Origin: Kineothrix sp. IPX-CK
Lineage (GTDB): Bacteria; Bacillota; Clostridia; Lachnospirales; Lachnospiraceae
Reading direction: 5' to 3'
Assembly (NCBI RefSeq): GCF_039134705.1
Contig: NZ_CP146256.1
Span: 4,402,001-4,466,000 of the forward strand
Length of the DNA: 64,000 nt
Numbering within the stretch: the stretch's first letter is position 1; each line of letters opens with the position of its first letter. The position numbers were made by a program, and so were the translations under genes. This document shows positions 25,180-33,757 of the stretch, in pieces. The notes under the pieces were generated by a model. The model was not told the DNA's origin, did not search any database, and worked only from the letters and a program-made list of their open reading frames with translations.

Positions 25180-25203
25180 TGTGTCATTAGGTCAAAATAG
25201 ATG
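25180..25203. repeat. Direct repeat of 24 bases, second copy
   Basis: TGTGTCATTAGGTCAAAATA plus GATG, identical to 24451-24474 and in the same orientation, both preceded by ACTTTTT. The pair brackets the GyrI-like gene. The remainder of the stretch 25038-25231 holds only a weak AAAGAAG/CTTCTTT stem and nothing coding. Confidence 0.75.
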
Positions 25204-25231
25204 TAGGGAAAATTACGCTCACATCTGTTGC

Positions 25232-26767
25232 TTATTGCTCTTTTGCCCACTTTGATAATACATCCATAAACGGACGCGAAAAACCACATCTATTAATGAA
25301 ATATTTTCTCTCTTCATCTGGAAGGTTAGAAACGCTGTAAATATACGCCATTTGTTGCCACGACTCCATATTGATGTAGTTTTCCTTTTGTTCGCGCAAC
25401 CAATCTGTTGCTTGATTCTGTTTAGCAGCCAATATAATTTCCCTACGTACAAAAGATTCCGAGCGAGGATAGGCATGTATTAACGAGGCAAAATGATTTA
25501 TATAAGGATTCTTGGTAAACAGACTTAGGAGTAGTAGCCTGAAGTATTCGCTACTTTGAACGATATCTGTGCTCAGTAACCGCAATATATGCTCCCCAAT
25601 TTCCTTCCATTTTTCATTGGGGATTTTTTGAACAGAACCCAGATACATGCACACATTAGCAAAACACGGAGTTAGTTTATCAATATTTTCAAGAGTTACA
25701 TCAATCCCACCCGGATGGCCAATTTGGGTTAGTCTGCGATAAAACCAACGAAGACGATCAAACTCGATAGTAGGGCTACTCAGGTACTCGGAAATAATAT
25801 TCCGTACAATATCATCGGTTATACTACTCCAATCCTCATCACTGATATCTCCATAAAAAACTAATCTATATGGATCTCCGTGTGAGTATTTATTAATTAG
25901 TTTTAGAACCGAGTCCTCTTGCTTACTTATAGGCCTATCTTCAATCATGTCAGCGCATAAAGATTTAAACTCACCAGCTTTGTACAATTTTGTTTTATGC
26001 CGCTGCAGCATTAATCGCTGTTGTTTATCTAATGTTGCTGCAACCTTAGACAATGTTATTTTTGCCTCCAGTTCATTTTCACAAAATACAATAATATCAT
26101 CCACATATCTGATGAAATCCATGCCTTGAGCACATAGACTATTGTCGATTGGAATCATTGCAGCCTCTGCAATTAAGTGAACAGGATGCGGACCAACTGG
26201 TATGCCACGAGATACGCCTGCGGTCGTACTTTCAAGAAGCTTTATTATCCATTTAGTTTCTTGGTTAGGTAAGCCTGATTCGATTAGTTGGTTTTCTACG
26301 GTGTGGTGGTATATTTGATTATAATAATCTGCAATATCGCAATATAAAATTGTTTTACGTGGACTACTTTTCTTGTTAGCAGTACGCCAAAACTTGTTCC
26401 ACATATCACGATCTTGATAAAAACCGTGTTGCATATCTGGATTAAAGCGATAACTGAAAACAATATTACTTGAAAGCCGACGTTGTTCAATTAAAGCACC
26501 ATATTGATAAATGATGGAAGATAATACAATACTGTCCTGAGGATCTAACTGCGTAGCTTGTCTATATGATACTTCATCTTTTGGAACAATAAAGCGGCGA
26601 TGAGCTCCTACTTCAAGTTGCGACAAATCAGCCGTAGATAGCTTGTCAGCTAACAAATCCGCTTTATCTTTTACGGCATCAAACTCCAAAATTCGCGGAA
26701 ACAAATCTCCGTCAGAATGTTTTTGAATAAACTCTATAGCCCAAACCAAACTATCTTTTGTGATCAT
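25232..26767 (-). CDS. Reverse transcriptase of the defence-associated (UG/Abi-like) type
   Basis: A 511-residue protein. RT motifs in order: ILYCDIADYYNQIYHHTVE (140-158, catalytic Asp 144), RGIPVGPHPVHLIAEAAMIPIDNSL (187-211), FIRYVDDIIVFC (218-229, catalytic YVDD), then LMLQRHKTKLYKA. There is no group II maturase domain or endonuclease. The last about 230 residues look like stacked alpha helices, as in AbiA/DRT-type RTs that defend against phage. Third gene of an operon with TcmP and a radical-SAM-like protein; ATG after GAGGAGCGACT, 21 bases past the radical-SAM stop. The role is inferred; no repeat template pair or retron RNA was seen. Confidence 0.8.
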   Translation of the reverse strand: MITKDSLVWAIEFIQKHSDGDLFPRILEFDAVKDKADLLADKLSTADLSQLEVGAHRRFIVPKDEVSYRQATQLDPQDSIVLSSIIYQYGALIEQRRLSSNIVFSYRFNPDMQHGFYQDRDMWNKFWRTANKKSSPRKTILYCDIADYYNQIYHHTVENQLIESGLPNQETKWIIKLLESTTAGVSRGIPVGPHPVHLIAEAAMIPIDNSLCAQGMDFIRYVDDIIVFCENELEAKITLSKVAATLDKQQRLMLQRHKTKLYKAGEFKSLCADMIEDRPISKQEDSVLKLINKYSHGDPYRLVFYGDISDEDWSSITDDIVRNIISEYLSSPTIEFDRLRWFYRRLTQIGHPGGIDVTLENIDKLTPCFANVCMYLGSVQKIPNEKWKEIGEHILRLLSTDIVQSSEYFRLLLLSLFTKNPYINHFASLIHAYPRSESFVRREIILAAKQNQATDWLREQKENYINMESWQQMAYIYSVSNLPDEERKYFINRCGFSRPFMDVLSKWAKEQ

Positions 26768-26788
26768 AGTCGCTCCTCATAAATTATA

Positions 26789-27553
26789 TCATTTCTCTGT
26801 TATTGTGCCATCTTTAATGTGAAAAGCGATATTTCTTTCTTCGCAAAATTTAACCACTATCGCCGCCTGCTCATTATAGAACTGTTTGTGCTGTTTATAG
26901 GAGCTAATTTCTTTGCTATAGTTTGTTCGACCAAAAATAATCCTATCTGTAAAAGCAATAGCTTCTAAAATAACATTCAAGTTTTGTTCTATCAAGTTCG
27001 GAGTAGGATATGGCTCCACACTAACCCACGTTTTGCACCCCTGATCATGTAATGCTTTTAATGCTGCAAGGCGCTCTGTATATGGAGCGGCGCCGGGTTC
27101 AATACGTTCGCGATATGCTTCATCCAGCGAAATAAACGTTATCCCATACTCATTGTTTTTAGAATAACCTGCTAATGCAATAGGAAGTAAGCCTTTAGTG
27201 AGGACGGTACACTTTATCCCAGCATCGTTCAATTTTTTTATAGCTGCAAGACTCATTTGCTCTACTTCCTCATAGCCGTACATGAACGGGTCTGTTGTAA
27301 AGCAAAGGTGAACAGATTTAATTTTTGATTTCATCCTTGGAATTTCTCTGTCAAGAATTTCAAGTGTGTTACTTACCAAATATGGCTCTAACCATTCCTC
27401 ATATGAAGCAACCTTTCCAAATCGCTTCTTTTGTAAGAATGCATAACACGGGTACTTGCAACCGTGTGAACATCCCTGCACATGGTTCATGGTATAATCA
27501 CCATATTCTACACCCGTTTTATAAAGCATAGTTTTTCTTAAGATTGTATTCAT
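26789..27553 (-). CDS. Radical-SAM-like protein of the three-Cys-motif (Gp37/Gp68, SPL-like) group
   Basis: A 254-residue protein. Cysteines 28, 32 and 36 (GCSHGCKYPCYAF) form a CX3CX3C cluster motif, followed by VHLCFTTDPFM, CTVLTKGL, YGITFISLDEAYRERIEPGAAPYTERLAALKALHDQGCKTWVSVEPYP, the typical beta/alpha blocks of radical SAM enzymes near spore photoproduct lyase. Phage Gp37/Gp68-type relatives are found with TcmP partners. Gene lies 4 bases after the tcmP-like stop and 21 before the RT. The chemistry is unknown: nucleic-acid or protein modification is possible. Confidence 0.8.
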   Translation of the reverse strand: MNTILRKTMLYKTGVEYGDYTMNHVQGCSHGCKYPCYAFLQKKRFGKVASYEEWLEPYLVSNTLEILDREIPRMKSKIKSVHLCFTTDPFMYGYEEVEQMSLAAIKKLNDAGIKCTVLTKGLLPIALAGYSKNNEYGITFISLDEAYRERIEPGAAPYTERLAALKALHDQGCKTWVSVEPYPTPNLIEQNLNVILEAIAFTDRIIFGRTNYSKEISSYKQHKQFYNEQAAIVVKFCEERNIAFHIKDGTITEK

Positions 27554-27557
27554 AGCT

Positions 27558-28397
27558 TTACAGCTTCTCCTTTAAGATGTGATTGGCTATTCTCAATGCC
27601 AACCGTTGGGCAGCTTCATTTTTGCTGGCTACTGCAAAGCAGAACAGAAAAATAGGCGATTGCTTGGTATTGCGAAATACCCTTGGCTTTGGTGCAACGG
27701 CGGGAAATACCTTTTGAAGGCGTTGAAAGATATACTCTTTGAGCCCCTCGGTATTGATATCCTTCACAATTGATGTAGTCCCGAACAAATTAAGTTGTGG
27801 ATCTTCTTTGTAAAATTCGGTTTGCCACTCATGATCCCCTAACAAACGGTCAATACATTCAACCCAAGTGCTATCTAATTGACCGTCTTTTCGAAGTAAT
27901 CGTTGTAATGCTTGAAAAGGGAATAAGTACCAGACATCAATTGCTTCAGTTTTAGCAACGTTTTCTAAGGTTATCCATGCTACTTGTGTAGCATATGGAT
28001 CCAAAAAAAGCAGTGCTCGATTATATCTCCAATCAATTGATCTGCAAATTTTTGAAAGCTCATTGTTGGCATCGCCTGCGAGAATAGTGACTTTGTGCTT
28101 TAGGAACGTAAATTCAGTATCAACCATCTTTTGTAAAGCCGCTGCTTTGTCGGTATCGGCCTCAATAAAATAGTATTTGTCAAATTGCAATTGCGAAGAG
28201 AGTGCGATCCTTGCTGATCCGGCTATCATCTGGGCTCCATCTCGTGAAGTAATATTTCCTGTCCCAGCAAAAGCGTCAATATAGACTTTTTTAAATTTGA
28301 AATTTTTAAGAGCCTTCAGATACGCTTCAAGATAACTTGAAAATATGTCTAACTTCTCAATTGTCCAATCTCCGCCGAATTTTTGCTCGCTCCCCAT
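27558..28397 (-). CDS. Three-Cys-motif partner protein TcmP-like
   Basis: A 279-residue protein. The N-terminal motif WTIEKLDIFSSYLEAYLKAL and VYIDAFAGTGNI (about 41-52), then YYFIEADTDKAAAL, and RALLFLDPYATQVAW with DPY, give a Rossmann methyltransferase-like fold. It matches the family named for its link with the CX3C-type radical SAM protein encoded next to it. ATG with GAGGTGGAGGA upstream. First gene of the three-gene operon, 42 bases after the recombinase-domain gene. Whether it binds SAM is not known; the FAGTG loop would allow it. Confidence 0.8.
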   Translation of the reverse strand: MGSEQKFGGDWTIEKLDIFSSYLEAYLKALKNFKFKKVYIDAFAGTGNITSRDGAQMIAGSARIALSSQLQFDKYYFIEADTDKAAALQKMVDTEFTFLKHKVTILAGDANNELSKICRSIDWRYNRALLFLDPYATQVAWITLENVAKTEAIDVWYLFPFQALQRLLRKDGQLDSTWVECIDRLLGDHEWQTEFYKEDPQLNLFGTTSIVKDINTEGLKEYIFQRLQKVFPAVAPKPRVFRNTKQSPIFLFCFAVASKNEAAQRLALRIANHILKEKL

Positions 28398-28439
28398 TCC
28401 TCCACCTCACAATTGCACTTATTTGAATATACATTTTTA

Positions 28440-28742
28440 TTATAGCATTAAAATTCCAGAATGAATAGATTTTAAATGCAGATTTATATCCAGTCCATGC
28501 ATAATGTCAATACAATTATTACTTTTTATCAAGATTTTTGAAATTCCCTGCGATACAACCTGTTCTTTAAATTCAGCTAATCCCAACTCCATACAAATTA
28601 AATCCTTAATGTCAATATCGGTAATAGTCTCAGAACATTTACATACTGACTGCTTACCCCTCTCTACCCGGTCAGCACAGCGCCAGACTATCTCGCCGCT
28701 CGATCTTGTAATACGTCGATAGTTGCTACCGTATTCAGCACA
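28440..28742 (-). pseudogene. Serine-recombinase domain protein, 3' exon
   Basis: 101 codons after the group II intron: CAEYGSNYRRITRSSGEIVWRCADRVERGKQSVCKCSETITD, the zinc beta ribbon of large serine recombinases, then a helical tail to ILML. Its first codon TGT joins the upstream exon ...SGLLV exactly at the intron ends. The complete protein would be a recombinase/zinc-ribbon protein without a catalytic resolvase domain. Confidence 0.75.
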
Positions 28743-30645
28743 ATCGAGTAGGAGGCGGTGATTAACCGCCGTCCTCTCACAGCACCGTGCGTACCGTTCG
28801 GTACACGGCGCTTTCAATAGTTGATGTGCACAGACTGATAGCCTGGGGCTAAGTCATAAAAGCCACTGTTTATCAGTCTTTCTTTTGTTAATGCTCTGTT
28901 GACCGCACCCATACCCGATACATACCAGTATTTCCTTCGACTATTGGCCGCTTGGTGTGCAAAATATTCGGGTATACCAAGCTTCATCAGATTGCGTTTC
29001 TTGGTTTTCGGTTTCTTCCATTGTTTCCAAATACACATACGTATCCGATGGTAGAGCCATCCATTGAGGTCCTCGATGGGGTTCTTCATGTCTGCCATTC
29101 CGTAATAGTTAAGCCATCCTCTGGCATATACCTTTATCTTTTCGAGTGCCGGCCGTATGCTCTGAACAGTCCTTCGGGAAGAAAGTTCTCTCAGTTTGGA
29201 TTTAAACTTCTTCCATGACTTCGGATGAACTCGGACATATATGCCCTTTCCATTCCTTCCCAATGCGAAGCCAAGGAATTTAAAATTTCGGATTGCAAAC
29301 ACACTGACCACACGACTTTTCTCTTTGTTTACGGTCAGCTTTAGCTTTCCTTCCAGATAATCCGTGCTTGTCTCCAAAAGTCTCTTTGCGGCTCTTTCGC
29401 TCTTAGCTAACAGGACGATATCGTCTGCATAGCGTACGAACGGAACTCCTCTCTTTTGGAACTCTTGGTCAAACTCATTAAGGTAGACATTTGCCAATAG
29501 TGGCGACAGATTGCCGCCCTGTGGCGAACCTTCCTCCGTGTCTACGACTACTCCATCTTCCATGACACCACTCTTAAGATACCTCTTAATCCACTGTATC
29601 ACCCTTTCATCCTTCACATTTCTCCGAAGAATGTTCAGCAGTAATTCGTGGTTCAAGGTGTCAAAGTACTTCGAAAGGTCAACTGATACTCCATAGCGAT
29701 AACCCTCTTCTGCATACTCTTTCACCTTAATGATGGCATCTTTCGCACTTCTTCCCGGGCGGTAACCGAAGCTTCCATCCGAGAATCGCGCTTCGTAAAT
29801 CGGCATCACTTGTTGTGCAATGGCTTGTTGAAAAATGCGGTCTTTGACTGTTGGAATACCAAGCTTTCGCATTCCACCTTCTGCTTTCGGGATTTCTTTG
29901 CGTCTTACCGGGTCGGGTGTATATTTCCCTTTGTATATCCTCTCAATAATGACTTCTTGATTATCCCTTAGGTATACACCAATCTCATCAACGGTTATTT
30001 CGTCAATTCCCGGCGCTCCCTTGTTTGCCTTTACCCTTTTATAAGCTCTGTTTAGGTTATCCTTAAACAGTATCTTCTCCAAGAGTTCTGGCGGTTCCAT
30101 GTATGGAACTATGCACCTGTCCTTTTCTTTCCATATCGAGCGGAATGACCTCCGCACTTCCGCATACCCTTCATGTTCCGCACTATCTCTTTGCGGACAG
30201 TCTCTGTTACCAGAGTTTTCTGCCTTCATCAGCCATTCCTCCTTTCTCGGTCATACTAGGGACTCCTACTGATTCGGTCCTTCACCTCTCGGCTAATACG
30301 ACCTCTGCTGACTTCTGTATGTTCAGTATTACCTTGCGATAATAGTTACCTTTTTTCCAAGGCGTTCCATACAGATCTCCCCGGGTACTCGCACGTTGCT
30401 TCTCTCCATCCATCTGCCATATTTACCACAATCAGTTCTGTGTAGTTATTGGGCTTCGACTTGTGATGCAGCCTTACCCCTGATTATAGCCTGATATGAT
30501 TTCTGTGCGTCAGACCAGAGATTTGCCATCCAGCTTCCTTCAGATTCGCAGTCACCCACGACACCCTTGCCATTGGCTATGTCCTTCCCACTACCGGGCG
30601 GACTCGGGACTTTCACCCGTTGAAACGTGCGCCCGCCGGGCGCAC
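28743..30645 (-). mobile_element. Group II intron, 1903 bp
   Basis: The 5' end is GTGCGCCCGG, followed by CAACGGGTGAAAGTCCCG. The 3' end has a domain V hairpin (AGCGCCGTGTACCG / CGGTACGCACGGTGCT) and a domain VI hairpin with GGACGGCGGTTAATC and a tail CTCCTACTCGAT. It encodes its own maturase on the same strand. The flanking exons join in frame as GTT/TGT in the recombinase gene, so the limits are exact to the base. Splicing would restore that mRNA. Confidence 0.92.
28814..30229 (-). CDS. ltrA: Group II intron reverse transcriptase/maturase
   Basis: A 471-residue intron-encoded protein. RT motifs include GSFGYRPGRSAKDAI, GVSVDLSKYFDTLNHELL, EGSPQGGNLSPLLANVYLNEFD and RYADDIVLL (catalytic YADD), followed by a maturase (X) domain with GWLNYYG and a short DNA-binding tail. 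No HNH endonuclease domain is seen. It promotes splicing and reverse-splicing of the intron RNA. All catalytic residues are intact, so the intron is potentially mobile. Confidence 0.95.
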   Translation of the reverse strand: MKAENSGNRDCPQRDSAEHEGYAEVRRSFRSIWKEKDRCIVPYMEPPELLEKILFKDNLNRAYKRVKANKGAPGIDEITVDEIGVYLRDNQEVIIERIYKGKYTPDPVRRKEIPKAEGGMRKLGIPTVKDRIFQQAIAQQVMPIYEARFSDGSFGYRPGRSAKDAIIKVKEYAEEGYRYGVSVDLSKYFDTLNHELLLNILRRNVKDERVIQWIKRYLKSGVMEDGVVVDTEEGSPQGGNLSPLLANVYLNEFDQEFQKRGVPFVRYADDIVLLAKSERAAKRLLETSTDYLEGKLKLTVNKEKSRVVSVFAIRNFKFLGFALGRNGKGIYVRVHPKSWKKFKSKLRELSSRRTVQSIRPALEKIKVYARGWLNYYGMADMKNPIEDLNGWLYHRIRMCIWKQWKKPKTKKRNLMKLGIPEYFAHQAANSRRKYWYVSGMGAVNRALTKERLINSGFYDLAPGYQSVHINY

Positions 30646-31010
30646 AACTAAAAGACCACTTAGTACGTTCTGCGAACTGTACCGGGTGGTCTTTCTCTGT
30701 GTGAAGCCATCGCTATTCGTTTGTGCGTTAGTGCGGGTATCTTTTTCAAATTGAGCTGCTACGAATATTTCCATTGAAATAGCATAAGGCACATACTTGC
30801 CGTTGCTCAGTATTTTATCAATTACAGATCGTGACCATTTTAGATTGCCAGACGGAGCGGTTACTTGGTCAGATTCGAGCTTGTTGGCAATTACACCCAA
30901 GCTGGCGCCATCAATATAGTATTGATATATTCTTTGCACCACCTTAATATGTGAGGCAATCGTCCTCACCATACCATCAGGTGTTTTACAAAGCCATAAG
31001 GTATTGCCAT
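30646..31010 (-). pseudogene. Serine-recombinase domain protein, 5' exon with frameshift
   Basis: Starts MAIPYGF after GAAAGGACGGAACAACG, but the frame is lost after VKH. The expected K-T-P-D-G-M is in the next frame, near the GTAAAACAC run about 30983-30992. Then IASHIKVVQRIYQYYIDGASLGVIANKLESDQVTAPSGNLKWSRSVIDKILSNGKYV is a clear Recombinase domain. There is no resolvase catalytic domain, as in the small accessory recombinases of Clostridia mobile elements. The frameshift means that even after intron splicing no full protein is made. Confidence 0.75.
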
Positions 31011-31144
31011 CGTTGTTCCGTCCTTTCTTTAAAGTTAAAAATAGTTAGGTTTATAAGCAAAGACGAACATAAAACCCGTGCATATATAAGTTTATACTTG
31101 ACGCTATGCCGAAATATACAGTGAAAAGCCACTTTTGAGCATAG

Positions 31145-31186
31145 AAAAAGACAGCCCCGTCTATTAAAAAACAGGTCTGTCTTTTT
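31145..31186 (-). terminator. Terminator of the tRNA transcript
   Basis: Minus strand AAAAAGACAG ... CTGTCTTTTT with an inner CCTG/CGGG pairing, three bases past the tRNA-Leu 3' end. Confidence 0.8.
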
Positions 31187-31188
31187 GC

Positions 31189-31272
31189 TGCTGGTGGCCG
31201 GACTTGAACCGGCACGGGATTGCTCCCGAAGGATTTTAAGTCCTTTGCGTCTGCCTATTCCGCCACACCAGC
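31189..31272 (-). tRNA. tRNA-Leu (UAA)
   Basis: Minus strand starts GCTGGTGTGGCGGAATAG, anticodon loop CTTAAAA (anticodon TAA), long variable arm (CTTCGGGAGCAATCCCG), T arm GGTTCAAGTCC, acceptor CACCAGC plus discriminator A. CCA is not encoded. Confidence 0.95.
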
Positions 31273-31291
31273 AAGGTGTGCCGATACCAAA

Positions 31292-31373
31292 TGGATGGAG
31301 GTGGATTCGAACCACCGAAGCAATTTGCAGCAGATTTACAGTCTGTCCCCTTTGGCCACTCGGGAATCCATCC
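31292..31373 (-). tRNA. tRNA-Tyr (GUA)
   Basis: Minus strand starts GGATGGATTCCCGAGTGG, anticodon loop CTGTAAA (anticodon GTA), T arm GGTTCGAATCC, acceptor TCCATCC plus discriminator A. It lies 19 bases upstream of tRNA-Leu in the same transcript. Confidence 0.95.
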
Positions 31374-31409
31374 ACATTTCATGTGGTTCCTGTCAGTTAT
31401 ATCATATCG

Positions 31410-33539
31410 CTATTTAAATTGCAAGAACTTTTTCATCGTCTTTTTAGGGGATTTAAGGACAATACATGCCGTTGGAGGCAGTGTTACTTTGACCTTGCCG
31501 GAAATAATAGGATATTCCTTCTGCTCCGTATTATAGCCTGTTTTCGACGTCAGAATCAAACGTGTCATTACTCCCTCTTTGGGCGTGCCTAAGTACCATA
31601 CCGGAATCTCCTGTGTCACCTCATGGTCATTGTTGTTGATTAAGATAAGTGATTGTTCCTGCCTGTTGAAACGTCCGTATGCGAGGACGTTTCTCTCTGT
31701 ATCCGGGTACCATTTAATGGAGCCGGTCAGAAATTCCTTATTCTTCTTATGTATCTGAATCATTTCCTTATGAAAAGCGATCAGCTCTTCGTCCTCGCTG
31801 CCCCACGGATAAGTTCTCCGGTTATCCGGATCGGTAAAGCCTGCCACACCTGCTTCATCCCCGTAATATATGGTTGGAGCGCCGGGCCACGTCATCTGGA
31901 TAACTACCGCTTCCCGCAAAACAGCTTTGTCCACGCCCTCATTTGCAGCCTCAGGACCATGGGTGCTGGTTCTTCCCACCTTTTTATTCGTCCGGGTAAG
32001 AAACCTGGAATGGTCGTGATTGGACAATTCGTTCATCGCGATATACGCAGAGGGCATCGTCATATTAGCACCGTTATAAATCATAGCTCCCCAAAAGCTG
32101 TCAACGTCTCCAAGCATATCTTCTCTATAATCATCACTGTGCTTCTGCATTCCCGTCAAAAACCATGTTACAGGCTCCATAAAGGCATCGTAGTTCATAA
32201 TGGTATCCCATTCATCACCGTGCAGCCATTCTTTCGGATTGCCGTAATGCTCAGCAAGCACTATGGCGTTAGGATTCGCTTCCTTTACGACCTTATGAAA
32301 CTGTTTCCAGAAATAATGGTTATATTCCTGCGAGTGTCCCAGATCCGCGGCCACATCCAGACGCCAGCCATCTACATTGTAAGGTGCAGAAACCCATTTT
32401 TTCGCAATATACATGACGTAATCAAACAAGTCCCTGGAACCCTCGAAATTAAGCTTAGGAAGGGTATCATGTCCCCACCAGCCGTCATATGTACTGTTAT
32501 AGGGCCATGCGTTCTTATCCTGAAATGAGAAATAATTGCGGTATGGGCTTTCCTTGGATACATATGCTCCCTTTTCATAACCCTCGGCATTCTCATAAAT
32601 TCTCTCTCTGTCCATCCACTTATTGAAAGAACCGCAGTGGTTGAACACCCCGTCCAGTATGACCTTCATACCTCGCCGGTGCGCCTCCTCCACCACTTGA
32701 ACAAACAGCTGGTTGCTGGCCTCCAAATTGGCCTTGTTGGTCACCCTGTTAATGTATCTGGAAGCAATCCGGTTCTCCTGACCCGGGTCCAGCAAGCTTC
32801 CTCCATCCTCTACAATTCTTCCGAAATGGGGATCGATGTAATCGTAGTCCTGAATATCGTATTTATGATTCGAAGGGGATACGAACAACGGATTAAAATA
32901 AATGACATCCACTCCCAAATCCTGCAAATAGTCCATTTTGTCCAAGACTCCCTGTAAGTCGCCGCCGTAGAATTCTCTCATCCCTACTTTCGCCGGATAC
33001 TTGTTCCAGTCTTCTACCTTTACCGAGTTCTCCCCGATATAGCAATATTCATTGGTCAGAACATCGTTAGAAGTATCTCCGTTATAGAAACGATCCACAT
33101 ATATCTGATACATGACCGCCCCCTTAGCCCAGTCCGGAGTCTTATAACCGGGTATTAGCCGGAACTCAAAATGCTTATCCATATTCTTCATGGCCCCGCC
33201 GCAGTTATAATAACAGACAAGCTTTCCTGCCTGAATCTCGAAATGATATGCTATTTCTCTGTCTTCCAACTGTACTGTATGGATGTAATAATCAAAACAA
33301 TCATCGGATTCAGCTTTGACCATCATATGCTTTTCATTGTTGCATACGAAAAAAACCTTATCCACATTATTTTTTTCCGTTCGAAATTTTACAGTGATCT
33401 CTCCATAAGCACTGGGTTCCGGAGGATATACATAATCCTCGCTCATATCGCTGAATAAAGCTCTTCTATTAAAAACAGGACGCATTCTGGATATATAATG
33501 CTGGTCATATTCGATTTTAGAAAATCCATTTAAGTCCAT
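31410..33539 (-). CDS. GH13 alpha-amylase family enzyme, neopullulanase/cyclomaltodextrinase type
   Basis: A 709-residue cytoplasmic enzyme without signal peptide. An N-terminal beta-sandwich (CBM34-like, residues 1-130) precedes the GH13 barrel: conserved region I GVFNHCG, region II GWRLDVAADL with nucleophile Asp, region III IVLAEHYG with acid/base Glu, region IV ELSNHDHSRF with the transition-state Asp. A C-terminal beta domain carries TACIVLKS. This layout cleaves imported maltodextrins or cyclodextrins. It stands alone between the tRNAs and the ftsH block. Confidence 0.9.
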   Translation of the reverse strand: MDLNGFSKIEYDQHYISRMRPVFNRRALFSDMSEDYVYPPEPSAYGEITVKFRTEKNNVDKVFFVCNNEKHMMVKAESDDCFDYYIHTVQLEDREIAYHFEIQAGKLVCYYNCGGAMKNMDKHFEFRLIPGYKTPDWAKGAVMYQIYVDRFYNGDTSNDVLTNEYCYIGENSVKVEDWNKYPAKVGMREFYGGDLQGVLDKMDYLQDLGVDVIYFNPLFVSPSNHKYDIQDYDYIDPHFGRIVEDGGSLLDPGQENRIASRYINRVTNKANLEASNQLFVQVVEEAHRRGMKVILDGVFNHCGSFNKWMDRERIYENAEGYEKGAYVSKESPYRNYFSFQDKNAWPYNSTYDGWWGHDTLPKLNFEGSRDLFDYVMYIAKKWVSAPYNVDGWRLDVAADLGHSQEYNHYFWKQFHKVVKEANPNAIVLAEHYGNPKEWLHGDEWDTIMNYDAFMEPVTWFLTGMQKHSDDYREDMLGDVDSFWGAMIYNGANMTMPSAYIAMNELSNHDHSRFLTRTNKKVGRTSTHGPEAANEGVDKAVLREAVVIQMTWPGAPTIYYGDEAGVAGFTDPDNRRTYPWGSEDEELIAFHKEMIQIHKKNKEFLTGSIKWYPDTERNVLAYGRFNRQEQSLILINNNDHEVTQEIPVWYLGTPKEGVMTRLILTSKTGYNTEQKEYPIISGKVKVTLPPTACIVLKSPKKTMKKFLQFK

Positions 33540-33627
33540 AGTTGTTCTCCTACTACACTTGCTAAAAACTATTCTATACTATATATTGTGGATATTCAAG
33601 CAATTCTATACCTGTTATTATTTCAGA

Positions 33628-33722
33628 ACAAAAGTGTGCTTCAGCAGTACAGCTTTTGTTCCGCGCGCGTAGCTGCGCATCTATCGGTTCTATAATAGGA
33701 TACTTTCCTATTATAGAACAGT
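33628..33722. repeat. Dispersed palindromic repeat, copy A
   Basis: GAACAAAAGTGTGCTTC ... GTACAGCTTTTGTTC folds on itself and is followed by CGCGCGCGTAGCTGCGCAT, then by the hairpin TTCTATAATAGGA / TCCTATTATAGAA. The first part recurs at 53634-53720 upstream of proS. It lies in the 420-base gap between the amylase and ftsH genes. Apart from this and the ftsH terminator the gap shows only AT-rich sequence. Confidence 0.75.
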
Positions 33723-33723
33723 A

Positions 33724-33757
33724 AAAAAGACAGCCTGTCGATCTGCTGCCTTTTTTA
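33724..33757 (-). terminator. Rho-independent terminator downstream of ftsH
   Basis: Minus strand AAAAAAGGCAGC, loop AGATCGACAG, GCTGTCTTTTTT. About 200 bases past the ftsH stop. Confidence 0.75.

Noticed and set aside
25104..25289. 61-codon minus-strand frame upstream of the GyrI-like gene
   Set aside because: It overlaps the end of the RT gene in another frame and includes the 24-bp direct repeat; no ribosome site.
25232..26767. Diversity-generating retroelement or retron
   Set aside because: No template/variable repeat pair, no accessory variability gene and no msr-msd-like fold was found beside the RT; the neighbours are TcmP and a radical-SAM protein.
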